Numbered from the stretch's first letter, positions 36,057 to 45,169 are shown. The stretch: DNA of 45,617 nucleotides from Gammaproteobacteria bacterium (GCA_024686215.1 JAIBDN010000015.1:1-45617), one strand, 5' to 3'. The notes: generated from the sequence alone by a model not told the origin. Numbers and translations: made by a program.

Positions 36057-36617
36057 ATGGCTGTAGCAGGGCGGGAAGATGTGTTGGCACACATCGATCA
36101 TTGGCTGGACGAGGTGGTGATTGGACTGAACCTTTGTCCTTTCGCCGGTTCGCCGCATAAAGCCGGTCGCGTGCGCAAGGTGGTTTGTGATTCCACTGAT
36201 GAGGCATCTGTTGCTGCAGCTCTGGTGCAGGAGCTGCATCTTCTGCAGGCATCATCCACCAGTGAGCTTGAAACAACCCTGGTGGTAGCCCCGCATTGTT
36301 TTGCAGATTTTCTCGACTATAACGAGTTTCTGGGTGTTGTTGATGACCTGATCGAACAGTGTGGTTGGCAGGGTGTTTTCCAGGTGGCCAGTTTTCATCC
36401 CGACTACCAATTTGCAGGTACCTGCGAGGGGGATGATGAAAACCTGACCAATAGCGCGCCCTATCCGATATTCCATTTGCTGCGCGAGGAATCCTTAAGC
36501 AAGGCTGTAGATAGTTATCCGGCAGTTGCCCAGATCCCCGAAACCAATATGAAAACAATTCGTGGCTTAACCTCAGAGCAAAAAAAACAGCTGTTCTATT
36601 ACCTGGCGCGCTTCTAG
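36057..36617 (+). CDS. DUF1415 family protein
   Basis: A 186-residue soluble protein of the DUF1415 family. Diagnostic blocks are VVIGLNLCPFAGSPHKAGRVR near the N-terminus, FQVASFHPDYQFAGTCEGDDENLTNSAPYPIFHLLREESLSKAV in the middle (residues about 117-160) and QIPETNMKTIRGL near the end. The function is unknown; Cys, His and Asp residues in these blocks are strongly conserved in the family and look catalytic. A terminator lies just upstream, so it must have a promoter overlapping that hairpin or depend on read-through. It converges with the histidine kinase, three bases apart. Confidence 0.92.
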   Translation: MAVAGREDVLAHIDHWLDEVVIGLNLCPFAGSPHKAGRVRKVVCDSTDEASVAAALVQELHLLQASSTSELETTLVVAPHCFADFLDYNEFLGVVDDLIEQCGWQGVFQVASFHPDYQFAGTCEGDDENLTNSAPYPIFHLLREESLSKAVDSYPAVAQIPETNMKTIRGLTSEQKKQLFYYLARF

Positions 36618-36620
36618 CCG

Positions 36621-38114
36621 TTACGCAGCGTCTGCTATAGGTAGGTCGAATTCAAAGCAGGTACCTTCGTTCAGTATGCTGGAAACGCTTATCCGACTGC
36701 CATGCAAATCCAGGATACGTTTAACGATCGCCAGCCCCAGGCCAGTAGAATTATTTTGCGAGTGGTGATTGTCATTGCTGCAATAAAAACGCTGGAAAAT
36801 ATTGTTTATCTGTTCCTCGGGTATGCCGCACCCGGTATCGGCGACCTTTACCGCGATCACCTGAGGGCCACTCTCGATTTCCAATGAAATTATTCCGCTA
36901 TTGGGCGTGTAGTCAAGCGCGTTGCGGATCAGATTTTCCAGTACCCGCTGTACCAGGGCGATATCTGCGTGTACCAGTGCGCTCGCTGGTTTGTCTGGCA
37001 ACTGCAGTTCTATGTCGCGTCGCTGTGCCTCTAGCTGAAATTCCTGCACGACATCGTTTAACAGTTCTGCCAGAGAAAAGGTTTCCAGTGAGAGAGGCAT
37101 GCTGCCTGAATCGAGCTTGGAAAGTTCAAACAAGTCACCAATTAGTGTGTTCAGCCGCTGGGTGTGTTTGCGCGTAATCTGCAAGTAATGCTCACGCTGG
37201 GTTGCGTCCAACTCATTATTTTTCAGCAAAAGGGTGTCAACATACCCATGCATGCTCGCCAGTGGTGTGCGCAGGTCATGGGAGACGTTGCTGATGAGCT
37301 CTCTGCGCAGACGATCATTTTCCTGTAGCGCTCGAAACTGCTCCTGGATTTTTTCTGCCATGGCGGAAAATGTTTGTTCAAGTTGGCTGAGCTCATCACC
37401 ATTACCAACAAAGCTCACATCGGCGTTGCTACCCTGGATAACAGGCGTTGAAGATTCGAAGCCTGATGTGGAAAACGCTTGAACCCTGTTTGTTAGTTGG
37501 CGTAAGCGGCGGGTAAGCAAGCCGAATACCAGCAGTCCCGCTAGAAAGCCACCTACCACCAGCGCCACAATGGCGCCCATACTGGTAGTGCCCACGTAGC
37601 TGCTGCGAATACTGCCCGCCAGCGCATCATATTGCTGGCCACCCAGTACAACATAGAGGTAGCCCTGTATTTGATCACCGTTAAGTACTGGCGCCGCTGA
37701 GAACACCTTGTCGCGCGCCGGGTTGCGCGGGTCCGTTCCGTGCAGCGGCAGCCGGGCGTCGCCTGCTATCAGCGCGCGTATCGGAGTAAGGTCTACCTGC
37801 TCCATGACATCAGTGCCAGCGGGTAATCCGTGTCCAAGGATAGTGCCCGTAGCATCCAGTAAATACACTTCAACCGAAGGGTTAATAACCATGGCTCGGT
37901 TAGCCAGGCGTTCCAGCTCAGCGACATTCACCTCACCGCTATCGATCAGGCTAGTCTGCTGAGTCACGTACATCGCTATCGAGCCATTGAGGCGCTGGGT
38001 GAGTTCCTGGTGATATTGCTGAGTGCTCCATTGTTCCAGTAAAAAGAAGCCTCCGCCCACTGTGAGCATTATCAATAGCAACGCCAGAGACAGCCGGGTA
38101 TAGAGTGAATTCAT
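36621..38114 (-). CDS. Sensor histidine kinase
   Basis: A 497-residue membrane kinase. Helices at about 7-27 and 177-200 flank a periplasmic domain of some 150 residues. A HAMP domain (about 200-255) and coiled coil lead to SNVSHDLRTPLASMHGY with the phosphorylated His279. The ATPase domain has LIRNALDYTPNSG (N box), VADTGCGIPEEQI and STGLGLAIVKRIL. The start overlaps the response-regulator stop in ATGA, so the two are translationally coupled. The stimulus is unknown. Confidence 0.95.
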   Translation of the reverse strand: MNSLYTRLSLALLLIMLTVGGGFFLLEQWSTQQYHQELTQRLNGSIAMYVTQQTSLIDSGEVNVAELERLANRAMVINPSVEVYLLDATGTILGHGLPAGTDVMEQVDLTPIRALIAGDARLPLHGTDPRNPARDKVFSAAPVLNGDQIQGYLYVVLGGQQYDALAGSIRSSYVGTTSMGAIVALVVGGFLAGLLVFGLLTRRLRQLTNRVQAFSTSGFESSTPVIQGSNADVSFVGNGDELSQLEQTFSAMAEKIQEQFRALQENDRLRRELISNVSHDLRTPLASMHGYVDTLLLKNNELDATQREHYLQITRKHTQRLNTLIGDLFELSKLDSGSMPLSLETFSLAELLNDVVQEFQLEAQRRDIELQLPDKPASALVHADIALVQRVLENLIRNALDYTPNSGIISLEIESGPQVIAVKVADTGCGIPEEQINNIFQRFYCSNDNHHSQNNSTGLGLAIVKRILDLHGSRISVSSILNEGTCFEFDLPIADAA

Positions 38115-38833
38115 ACGTTAGCTGCTGCCACGACCGGAGTTTCCAATTTATAGCCTACACCCCAGACCGTCACTATATACCGGGGTTGGTTGCAGTCGGG
38201 CTCGATTTTCCCACGTAACCGATTGATGTGTGAATTGACCGTATGTTCGTAACCCTCGTGGCCGAAGCCCCATACAGAATCCAGTAGCTGTGCCCTGTTG
38301 AATACGCGTCCGGGGTGCTTTGCGAAATGTAGAAGAAGATCAAATTCCCGGGCAGTCAGATCCACACTTGCCTGATCAATCCGCACTTCACGGCTTGAAG
38401 AGTTGATTTGCAACGCACCGACGCAAACGGAGGTGTCCTCGGGCTGATGCTTGCGTGTCATGGCATCGATACGGCGGAAAAGGGCTTTGATGCGGGCGAG
38501 TAACTCTCCGATGCTAAAGGGTTTTACCAGATAATCGTCGGCCCCCAATTCCAGGCCCAGTACCCGGTCGAGTTCTGATGACTTTGAGGTGAGCATGAGA
38601 ATGGGTACGTAATTTTTCTCAGTCCTTAGGGCTCGGCAGATGCTCAGTCCGTCAGGTCCGGGGAGCCGTATGTCCAGCAACACCAGGTCCCACTCCCTGG
38701 CAAAGGCATGACGCATACCCTCATGGCCGTCTCTGGCCACGGTTACAGCGAAGCCCTCATCTCTTAAATGCAGGGCGATCAAGTCGGCGATGTCTGGTTC
38801 GTCTTCCACCACCAGGATATTGCGTTGTTTCAA
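38111..38833 (-). CDS. OmpR/PhoB-family response regulator
   Basis: A 240-residue regulator. The receiver domain has VVEDEPDIADL (acidic pocket), LLDIRLPGPDG with phospho-acceptor Asp54, and YLVKPFSIGEL with the conserved Lys. The C-terminal winged helix has LTAREFDLLLHFAKHPGRVFNRAQLLDSVWG and VNSHINRLRGKIE. The start is taken as TTG 38833, which has GGAG eight bases upstream and puts the first strand at once; TTG at 38869 is an alternative. The gene follows a secreted-protein gene and a long hairpin on the same strand. Confidence 0.93.
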   Translation of the reverse strand: MKQRNILVVEDEPDIADLIALHLRDEGFAVTVARDGHEGMRHAFAREWDLVLLDIRLPGPDGLSICRALRTEKNYVPILMLTSKSSELDRVLGLELGADDYLVKPFSIGELLARIKALFRRIDAMTRKHQPEDTSVCVGALQINSSSREVRIDQASVDLTAREFDLLLHFAKHPGRVFNRAQLLDSVWGFGHEGYEHTVNSHINRLRGKIEPDCNQPRYIVTVWGVGYKLETPVVAAANV

Positions 38834-38913
38834 TGCAGTGTCTCCAGTTGTTGCGAGTTTAGAACGCAACTATCACAAAACTATCCCGACACGATGATGT
38901 TTTTTTTAGAATT

Positions 38914-38952
38914 CGTGCCTGGCGGCCCAGAGTCAAGAGGTCGCCAGGCACG
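38914..38952 (-). other. 14-bp hairpin between secreted-protein gene and response regulator
   Basis: Arms at 38914-38927 and 38939-38952 pair at 13 of 14 positions around an 11-base loop; the outer 11 positions (CGTGCCTGGCG) are perfect. On the transcribed minus strand the stem is followed by an A-rich run instead of T, so it does not fit an intrinsic terminator. It may be a stability or processing element that separates expression of the two cistrons. Confidence 0.6.
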
Positions 38953-38958
38953 CGGTGT

Positions 38959-39330
38959 TCAAGGCTCGGAGCGACCCGGCCCCAGTAAGGGGCAGGAGAA
39001 ATAGGTATCCTGATCATCCATCTCGCCATCGGCATTGGTGTCAATCCACCAGCGACCTCCCACGTAGTTCTGGTCACCCGGTCCTGAATCTGTGCTGGGG
39101 CCGCCATTAGGCGCGCCGCCTGGATCCAGCTGTTGAAAGCGGCCCCTGGGTTTCAGCATGGTTGTTTTGAACGAGTCGTAATACAGGCCCTGGCTGGCGA
39201 CGTATACGCTACCTAGCCCCGGATTGTTACCCCGACCCTTGTCATTCGCAGCCAGGTGGCCTGCCAGCGGAAGTTGCAGTAATGCTATCGCACCGGTGAT
39301 GGCGATTGTTCTACCCATTGTTGATTTCAT
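38959..39330 (-). CDS. Small secreted protein with an EF-hand-like loop
   Basis: A 123-residue protein with a signal peptide (about residues 1-28, cleaved near GHLAAND), so it is periplasmic or outside the cell. The mature part is rich in Gly and Pro. It contains GRWWIDTNADGEMDDQDTYF: Asp/Asn spacing as in EF-hand or dockerin calcium loops (near residues 94-105). The end CPLLGPGR is Gly/Pro-rich. I do not recognise a named family. AAGGAG lies about eight bases before ATG. It precedes the two-component genes and has a repeat operator upstream, so it is a likely target of that system. Confidence 0.78.
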   Translation of the reverse strand: MKSTMGRTIAITGAIALLQLPLAGHLAANDKGRGNNPGLGSVYVASQGLYYDSFKTTMLKPRGRFQQLDPGGAPNGGPSTDSGPGDQNYVGGRWWIDTNADGEMDDQDTYFSCPLLGPGRSEP

Positions 39331-39389
39331 AGTCTATCTCCTTGGAAGTGTGAGTCCAGGTTGAACCCCGGTTGTAGACTAGGCACTAG

Positions 39390-39409
39390 ATCTCACGGAA
39401 ATTTCACGG
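39390..39409 (-). promoter_or_regulatory. Candidate response-regulator box (11-bp direct repeat)
   Basis: On the minus strand CCGTGAAAT (39409-39401) is followed, 11 bp on, by CCGTGAGAT (39398-39390), with one mismatch in nine. Tandem 11-bp half-sites are the standard layout for OmpR/PhoB proteins. A weak -10-like TAGTCT begins eight bases downstream, the spacing of PhoB-type activated promoters. The secreted-protein start is 60 bases downstream. Confidence 0.6.
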
Positions 39410-39588
39410 GGTGGTAACATTTCTATGTCATTTTACCAGCTGAGCGGGGGCCTTTCCCTTTGATGTGGGGTACTGGTAATCTTCCCTGCATGTTCAGTTG
39501 GTAGTATCTGTGAATTCGATTAGCTGAAATTGCGATGATTTAGCAGGTTGTCCGATTTTTTACGCCATGATTTAACCGGGGGATGTCC

Positions 39589-40608
39589 ATGGGGATTTTT
39601 GAACGCTATCTGAGTGTCTGGGTAGGTCTGTGTATTATTGCCGGCGTGGTGCTGGGAAATATTGTACCGGAGCTGTTTCAGTGGGTTGCCGCATTGGAAT
39701 ACGCCCATGTGAACCTGGTAGTTGCGCTGTTTATCTGGATCATGATCTATCCGATGATGGTGCAGATCGATTTCTCGGCGATTAAAAATGTCGGCCGCAA
39801 GCCCGTTGGACTCATTCTCACCCTGGTGATCAACTGGCTGATCAAGCCGTTTACCATGGCGGCACTGGGCTGGCTGTTCTTCCGGGTGATTTTTGTCGAC
39901 CTGGTGGATCCACAGACTGCCTCGGAATATATCGCCGGTATGATTTTGCTCGGGGTAGCCCCTTGCACCGCGATGGTGTTCGTATGGAGTCAGTTAACCA
40001 AAGGTGATCCCAATTACACCCTGGTCCAGGTATCGGTGAATGACATCATTATGGTCTTTGCCTTTGCCCCCATCGCCGCTTTTCTGCTCGGTGTCAGCGA
40101 TATTCACGTGCCCTGGCAAACCCTGCTGCTGTCGGTGGTGCTGTATGTGGTATTACCGTTGATAGCGGGCACCCTGACCCGGCGCAAACTTGAAGGTAGC
40201 GGAGACGGGCAGCGTCTGGAGTCCTTTGTGCATCGCCTTAAACCATGGTCTGTGGTTGGTCTGCTGGCCACAGTGGTTTTGCTGTTCGGCTTCCAGGCGG
40301 AAAAAATCATCAGCCAGCCACAAACCATCGTGCTGATTGCCATACCGTTGTTGCTGCAGACCTACGGTATCTTTGTCATCGCCTATGCTTCAGCCAAAGC
40401 GCTAAAATTGCCACACAATATTGCGGCGCCAGCGTGCTTGATAGGAACCTCCAATTTTTTTGAGCTGGCTGTCGCGGTTGCCATTTCCCTGTTCGGCTTG
40501 AACTCGGGCGCGGCGCTGGCGACGGTGGTGGGGGTGCTGGTGGAAGTGCCGGTGATGCTGTCCCTGGTGGCCATAGCGAACCGCACCCGGCATTGGTTTC
40601 CCGCTTAG
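39589..40608 (+). CDS. Acr3-type arsenite/anion efflux transporter
   Basis: A membrane protein of 339 residues with about ten helices, of the Acr3 (bile-acid/Na+ symporter) superfamily. The motif [26 protein letters not shown] includes the Cys essential for arsenite transport in known Acr3 proteins, and [40 protein letters not shown] (positions about 283-322) is a family signature. ATG 39589 has GGGGG at a usable spacing; ATG 39583 sits on that SD. No arsR or arsC gene adjoins it, so control and arsenic linkage are inferred from the family only. Confidence 0.9.
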   Translation: MGIFERYLSVWVGLCIIAGVVLGNIVPELFQWVAALEYAHVNLVVALFIWIMIYPMMVQIDFSAIKNVGRKPVGLILTLVINWLIKPFTMAALGWLFFRVIFVDLVDPQTASEYIAGMILLGVAPCTAMVFVWSQLTKGDPNYTLVQVSVNDIIMVFAFAPIAAFLLGVSDIHVPWQTLLLSVVLYVVLPLIAGTLTRRKLEGSGDGQRLESFVHRLKPWSVVGLLATVVLLFGFQAEKIISQPQTIVLIAIPLLLQTYGIFVIAYASAKALKLPHNIAAPACLIGTSNFFELAVAVAISLFGLNSGAALATVVGVLVEVPVMLSLVAIANRTRHWFPA

Positions 40609-40609
40609 C

Positions 40610-41767
40610 CTAGAGTACATCTTTCAGCAGGTTGCGGGCGATGATGACACGCTGGATTTCACTGGTGCCCTCGTAAATACTGGTGACGCGTACGTCTCGC
40701 GCCATGCGCTCCAGCGGGTATTCACGGATATAACCGGCGCCGCCCATCATCTGTAGCGCGCTGTAGCAGGCATCATTGGCTTTTTCGCTGGCGAACAGCT
40801 TGGCCATTGCAGCCGAAGTGCCAAAGTCCCGGCCCTGCTGCTTGTCCCAGGCCGCTTGCATCAGCAACAGGCGCGCTGCTTCCAGTTCGGTATAGCGATC
40901 GGCCAACATCCACTGTAGACCCTGAAAATTGCCAATTTTTGCGCCGAACTGTTCGCGTTCGCCAAGATACGCTTTGGCGTAGTCCAGTGCCGCCAGGCCT
41001 ACTCCCAGTGCCAGCGAGCCTATGCCGATGCGTCCGCCAGCCAACTCACCCACCGCAACTTTAAAGCCCTGGCCCTCACTGCCCATCAGGGCGGAGGCGG
41101 GGATGCGACAGTCAGTAAAGTTAACCACGTTAGTAGCTGACCCGCGCTGGCCCATCTTGTCTTCAGCCTTGCTGATATCGATGCCGGCCAGACCATTGTC
41201 TACGATGAAGCAGGATATACCCTTGCCCTTGGCTGCTTCCGCATCAGTAACTGCCCATACCACAAAACAACCAGCGTACTCCGCGCTGGTGATGTAGATC
41301 TTGCTGCCATTGAGTACCCACTCGTCGCCCACGCGCACCGCCCGGGTGCGCATCGCGGCGGGATCAGAGCCTGCGCCGGTTTCGGTCAGGCAAAAACCTG
41401 CCGCAGGGTATTCGCCGCTGCAGATACGCGGCAGGTAGGTGGATTTTTGTTGGTCATTGCCTATGGCCTGAATGACCTCGGCAACCATGTTGGTTACTGA
41501 TACCGTCACCGCAGTGGCCGCGCAGCCCCGCGCCAGTTCCGTTATGGCCGTTGAAAAGGCGATAACACCGGCTTCAGTACCGCCGTACTGGGCTTCAATG
41601 TTCAGTCCCATGAAGCCCAACTCCGCCAGGTTTTTGAGATTCCCCAACAGTATCTCACGACCCTCGTGTTCATCCAGGGCAGCGGCGTTGGGTGCCAGTT
41701 CGCTGTCGGCAAACTGGCGCGCTGTATCGCGGATCATTTGTTGTTCTTCGGTAAGGTCCATTTGCAT
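40610..41767 (-). CDS. Acyl-CoA dehydrogenase, short/medium-chain type
   Basis: A 385-residue FAD-dependent acyl-CoA dehydrogenase. CLTETGAGSDPAAMRTRA and GSKIYITSAEYAG form the FAD and substrate site; REQFGAKIGNFQGLQWMLAD and the late QMMGGAGYIREYPLERMARD are family signatures. The catalytic base is Glu366 in IYEGTSEIQR, as in butyryl- and medium-chain enzymes, unlike the paralogue at 8409. CAGGAG lies seven bases before ATG 41767. It converges with the Acr3 gene, one base apart. Substrate length cannot be set from sequence alone. Confidence 0.94.
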   Translation of the reverse strand: MQMDLTEEQQMIRDTARQFADSELAPNAAALDEHEGREILLGNLKNLAELGFMGLNIEAQYGGTEAGVIAFSTAITELARGCAATAVTVSVTNMVAEVIQAIGNDQQKSTYLPRICSGEYPAAGFCLTETGAGSDPAAMRTRAVRVGDEWVLNGSKIYITSAEYAGCFVVWAVTDAEAAKGKGISCFIVDNGLAGIDISKAEDKMGQRGSATNVVNFTDCRIPASALMGSEGQGFKVAVGELAGGRIGIGSLALGVGLAALDYAKAYLGEREQFGAKIGNFQGLQWMLADRYTELEAARLLLMQAAWDKQQGRDFGTSAAMAKLFASEKANDACYSALQMMGGAGYIREYPLERMARDVRVTSIYEGTSEIQRVIIARNLLKDVL

Positions 41768-41923
41768 GGTTAGTCTCCTGCGTACTGTTCCAGCGGGAAC
41801 GTAATATGACTGATAATTTACACCACAGGAAGGTGTTGCGGCCTATTTTCACCGTAGGGCCTAGTCATTTGCCCGTGTGGACAAGATAATCCGTATCTAC
41901 AAACCTTTGGGGTGCTCACCGGC

Positions 41924-42337
41924 ATGTTTAACTGGAAGTATTTTGGTAAATTTCACGCTCTGCTGTACAAGGCCAGCGGTGGTCGTTACGGGGATCGTAT
42001 GGGCTGGATCAAGGTCGCTCTGGTCGATACCGTGGGGCGTAAGAGCGGTAAAAAGCGCACCGTGCCTATAGCCTGTTACCCCTATCGCGATTCGGTAGCG
42101 GTATCTGCATCCAACAGCGGACAGGAAAGGCATCCAGCCTGGTACCTGAATATGCAGTCGGAGCCCCAGGTAATGGTGCAACTGGGTAAGGAGCGCTTTG
42201 CAGCTATCGCCGAAGAAGTACCGGATGAGGAGCGAGAGGAATTGTGGAAGACCATTGTCGAGATCAATAAGCACCAGGGTGAATATCTGGAAAAGGTCAG
42301 TCGGCGTATTCCATTGATGTGGTTTCGCCGCGTATAG
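41924..42337 (+). CDS. DUF385/deazaflavin-type nitroreductase-like protein
   Basis: A 137-residue protein of the split-barrel DUF385 group. VALVDTVGRKSGKKRTVPIACYPYRDSVAV and HPAWYLNMQSEPQVMVQLG are the family blocks; the second includes the tryptophan-containing nucleotide-binding region. Relatives in actinobacteria use coenzyme F420; most gammaproteobacteria lack F420, so the cofactor here may be flavin or heme (inference). ATG 41924 is preferred to the GTG at 41912. The gene stands alone. Confidence 0.85.
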   Translation: MFNWKYFGKFHALLYKASGGRYGDRMGWIKVALVDTVGRKSGKKRTVPIACYPYRDSVAVSASNSGQERHPAWYLNMQSEPQVMVQLGKERFAAIAEEVPDEEREELWKTIVEINKHQGEYLEKVSRRIPLMWFRRV

Positions 42338-42355
42338 CTGCCAGGCCCGGGGTAT

Positions 42356-43261
42356 CTAGCTCAGCCAATCAAGGAGCATCGAATTTATCTCCTGCGGTTT
42401 CTCTTGGTGGGGAAAATGGCCGGCCCCATCGATTTTCACTACGCGTAGGCCTGCAGGGAAGTCGTCCTGGGAAAAAACGCAGTCGTACATTCGAGGGTCA
42501 AAGCACCCATCGTCCATGCCGGCAATTACCAGGCACCTGACAGGTATTAACTGCAAAGGCTTTAATCCCAGGCGCCGCCAACCGAGAAAAACACCGGGTG
42601 ATGCATTTTGCCGGTAGTAGCTGAGTGCTGCCCGCACAACCCCAGGTTGATCGAACTGCTGCAGCATTAATTCCCACTCTGCTTCAGGTAGTTGATACCC
42701 GGGTGCCCAGTTCTTCCACAGTGTGCGCAGTAGGGACCAGTCGTTTCTTCTTACCGCCGCTGCGGAAATCCCACGCAGCTGAAAGAACATCATGTACCAG
42801 GACAGCAGCATTTGCCGAGGTACGTTGCGCATAATTGCCGTGGCACGCGCTATATGCGGTGCGGTGATTGTTGTGAGCGAGGAGAAGCGCTCAGGGGCCA
42901 GTGCGCCGGCAACACATGCGATAGCGCCTCCCCAGTCGTGTCCGATGAGATGGGCTTGCTGCTCACCTATATGCTCAATCCAGGCAACAACATCCGCTCC
43001 CAGGCTTAGCACGGAATAATCCTGGTTATCCGGCTGGGATGAGGGTTCATAGCCACGCAACGTAGGCGCTATAACGCGATACCCTGCCTTGGCCAGCGCC
43101 GGAAGCTGTAAACGGAAGGTTCGCGCACTGTCGGGAAAGCCGTGTAAGCAAATCACCAGGGACCCGTGAGGATTCTCATTGAAACCACAGCTCAAAGCGG
43201 AAAATTTCAAATCTCCCCGGGTCATGCTTATCTTTTCAAATTTTGGCTGCTGAATGGTCAA
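42356..43261 (-). CDS. Alpha/beta hydrolase, epoxide hydrolase-like
   Basis: A 301-residue hydrolase. CLHGFPDSART holds the oxyanion HGFP motif. LIGHDWGGAIACVAG puts an Asp, not Ser, at the nucleophile position, as in epoxide hydrolases and haloalkane dehalogenases. VIAGMDDGCFDP is the acid region and GAGHFPHQEKP the catalytic His. The start is probably TTG 43261 after GAGGGAG, although the spacing is tight; ATG at 43225 is the alternative. No signal peptide is visible. Confidence 0.9.
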   Translation of the reverse strand: MTIQQPKFEKISMTRGDLKFSALSCGFNENPHGSLVICLHGFPDSARTFRLQLPALAKAGYRVIAPTLRGYEPSSQPDNQDYSVLSLGADVVAWIEHIGEQQAHLIGHDWGGAIACVAGALAPERFSSLTTITAPHIARATAIMRNVPRQMLLSWYMMFFQLRGISAAAVRRNDWSLLRTLWKNWAPGYQLPEAEWELMLQQFDQPGVVRAALSYYRQNASPGVFLGWRRLGLKPLQLIPVRCLVIAGMDDGCFDPRMYDCVFSQDDFPAGLRVVKIDGAGHFPHQEKPQEINSMLLDWLS

Positions 43262-43471
43262 GCTCCCTCGGTTGCTGAAAAAGTAGAACAGCTGTTATCG
43301 AAATTACCTGTCCAATAGCACACTGACAATGGGTAGCCATTATTACGCTCTAAATACTCGGGTGCCGTCAACACCCGTTATCTCCCACCACGATGTGGTA
43401 ATGTGCCGGCGAATTCGCTACCTTGGCCGTTCATCCAGTGACCAGATATTACTTTACCTTGAGGGCCCGCT

Positions 43472-43864
43472 ATGAGCTTTGCAACAGTGGTGACCGAATC
43501 CGGTCAATTCATGTATGACAACTTCCACTTTTCAGAGGCCACCAAAAGCAACGGTTTTTTACTGTGCTCAGGGGTGATTGGCACTGGAGCCAAAGGTGCA
43601 GTGCCTGAGGACATCAGTGAGGAGTTTCGCAATGCCTGGACGGGCATTGGAAAATTACTGGCAGCATGTGATATAGGCTATGCGGATATCGTTGAATATA
43701 CGAGCTATCACGTAGGACTGCATGCCACGATGAAAGACTTCATGGCCGTCAGGGATGAGTTTCTGTCCCAGCCCTGGCCCGCCTGGACGGCAATAGGCAT
43801 CAGCGAACTCGCCATGCCCGGGGCTCATGTCGAGATCCGTGTCACAGCGAAGCTGAAAGACTAG
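43472..43864 (+). CDS. RidA/YjgF-family protein
   Basis: A 130-residue Rid protein, normally a trimer. FLLCSGVIGTGAKGAVPEDISEEFRNAWTGIGKLLAACD and HVGLHATMKDFMAVRDEFLSQPWPAWTAIGISELAMPGAHVEIRVTAKL (about residues 80-128) follow the family pattern. The arginine that defines imine-deaminating RidA members is not apparent before the last strand (Ala in LAMPG), so it likely belongs to another Rid subgroup. GAGG precedes ATG. It is 27 bases ahead of a VOC gene, a probable operon. Confidence 0.89.
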   Translation: MSFATVVTESGQFMYDNFHFSEATKSNGFLLCSGVIGTGAKGAVPEDISEEFRNAWTGIGKLLAACDIGYADIVEYTSYHVGLHATMKDFMAVRDEFLSQPWPAWTAIGISELAMPGAHVEIRVTAKLKD

Positions 43865-43891
43865 CGGATTACCGAGACGGAGAGATGCGCA

Positions 43892-44383
43892 ATGAGCGAT
43901 AAGACCCCCGTACTGTCCTGGGGACACATCAATATCAACGTTAGTCACCTGGATGAATCCATCGCGTTTTACCAGAAGCTGGGTTTCAGCCTGCTACTCC
44001 CCGGAATTCCTTATCTGGACCTGACAGCGTCGGACGGTGTAAACAAGATGCCCAGTGCCGCCGCCCGTGCGCTGGCCATACCGGTACAGAGCGAGGGTAG
44101 GGCCTGTATCATGCAACTGGACGATGGATTTCCGAAAATCGACCTGATTGAATGGTCCGACGTAAAGCAGCGGCCACCACTGGGCAATGCCGACCTGGGA
44201 CTGGTGCGTTTTTGCCTGGCCTCTCAGGACCTGGTGACGGATTATGCGAAGCTTGTAGAGCAGGGAGTAGAGTTCCTGTCAGAGCCGCAGGCTACCAAGG
44301 ATGGTAAAGCTGATATTGCCGTGTGTGTTGATCCAGATGGATCTCTGATCGAGCTGATACAGATCTATTTTGAAAAGTGGTGA
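43892..44383 (+). CDS. VOC-family (glyoxalase-like) protein
   Basis: A 163-residue VOC-fold protein. WGHININVSHLDESIAFYQKLGFSL is the first beta-alpha unit with a His at the usual metal position, IDLIEWSD supplies a Glu, and AVCVDPDGSLIELIQIYFEKW the last strand with a second Glu. These make a metal-dependent enzyme plausible, perhaps a glyoxalase, epimerase or dioxygenase. The SD is GACGGAGAG. It is probably co-transcribed with the RidA-like gene. Confidence 0.87.
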   Translation: MSDKTPVLSWGHININVSHLDESIAFYQKLGFSLLLPGIPYLDLTASDGVNKMPSAAARALAIPVQSEGRACIMQLDDGFPKIDLIEWSDVKQRPPLGNADLGLVRFCLASQDLVTDYAKLVEQGVEFLSEPQATKDGKADIAVCVDPDGSLIELIQIYFEKW

Positions 44384-44533
44384 ATTGACTTACTTCCCCT
44401 GTCTCGCCCTGGCGAGCCTCGCTAACCGGTGATCTTCACCATACTTGCTACAAAAAAATGTTATTAACAGACTGCTGTCAGGTGCTGGCAGCTCAACTTA
44501 TATGATCCGAAACAGAAATGGAGAGAGACACTA

Positions 44534-45166
44534 ATGGCAAGACCAGAAAAATTCTGGGACCGAATGGCTGCGCGCTATGCACGGCAACCCGTGGCAGATG
44601 AGGCGGTCTACCAAAGAAAGCTGGAGATGACGCGCAGTTGCCTGCGCCCTGACATGGAGCTGCTGGAGATCGGTTGTGGTACCGGGTCTACCGCAATCGT
44701 CCATGCTCCCCATGTCAGACACATACTGGCGACAGATATCTCAGCAAACATGCTGGCAATTGCCCGGGAGAAGGCACAGAGCGAGGGTATCGAGAATATT
44801 AGCTTCCAGTGTGCCGCCATTGATAGTCTGCAAATTGAAAATGCGTCCATAGATGCGGTGCTCGCCCTGAGCATCCTGCACTTATTACCCGACTGGCGTA
44901 CCGCGCTTGCAAGCGTTTATGACATGTTGCGCCCGGGTGGTTTACTTGTCAGCAGCACGGCCTGTATCGGTGATATGGGCTTGTTAATGCGGATGTTGCC
45001 ACCGGTCATGAAGGTGTTGCCGATGGTGCCGGCCGTGCAGGCGTTTACCGCGGCTGAGCTGAAGTCTGCACTCGAGGAGGTGGGTTTTGAGCTGGAGCAG
45101 AGCTGGCAGCCAGGTCGCGACCAGGCCGTTTTTATTGTGGCCAGAAAGCAGGCGCAGCAGCAGTAA
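44534..45166 (+). CDS. Class I SAM-dependent methyltransferase
   Basis: A 210-residue methyltransferase. Motif I is LLEIGCGTGSTAI (residues about 38-50), ILATDISANMLAIAREKA gives the acidic residue that holds the SAM ribose, and VLALSILHLLPDWRTALASVYDMLRPGGLLVSST covers motifs II-III (about 107-140). The N-terminus FWDRMAARYARQPVADEAVYQRKL resembles small ubiquinone-biosynthesis-type methyltransferases. The substrate is unknown. The SD GGAGAG is about ten bases before ATG. A hairpin follows the stop. Confidence 0.9.
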   Translation: MARPEKFWDRMAARYARQPVADEAVYQRKLEMTRSCLRPDMELLEIGCGTGSTAIVHAPHVRHILATDISANMLAIAREKAQSEGIENISFQCAAIDSLQIENASIDAVLALSILHLLPDWRTALASVYDMLRPGGLLVSSTACIGDMGLLMRMLPPVMKVLPMVPAVQAFTAAELKSALEEVGFELEQSWQPGRDQAVFIVARKQAQQQ

Positions 45167-45169
45167 AGC

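Noticed and set aside
43359..43377. CGGGTG/CACCCG hairpin upstream of the RidA-like gene
   Set aside because: A 6-bp stem without a T-run, about 95 bases from the gene start; no link to a terminator or promoter could be supported.
44428..44440. GGTGA/TCACC dyad before the methyltransferase gene
   Set aside because: A 5-bp arm with a 3-base centre is common by chance, and it is not placed at a visible promoter.
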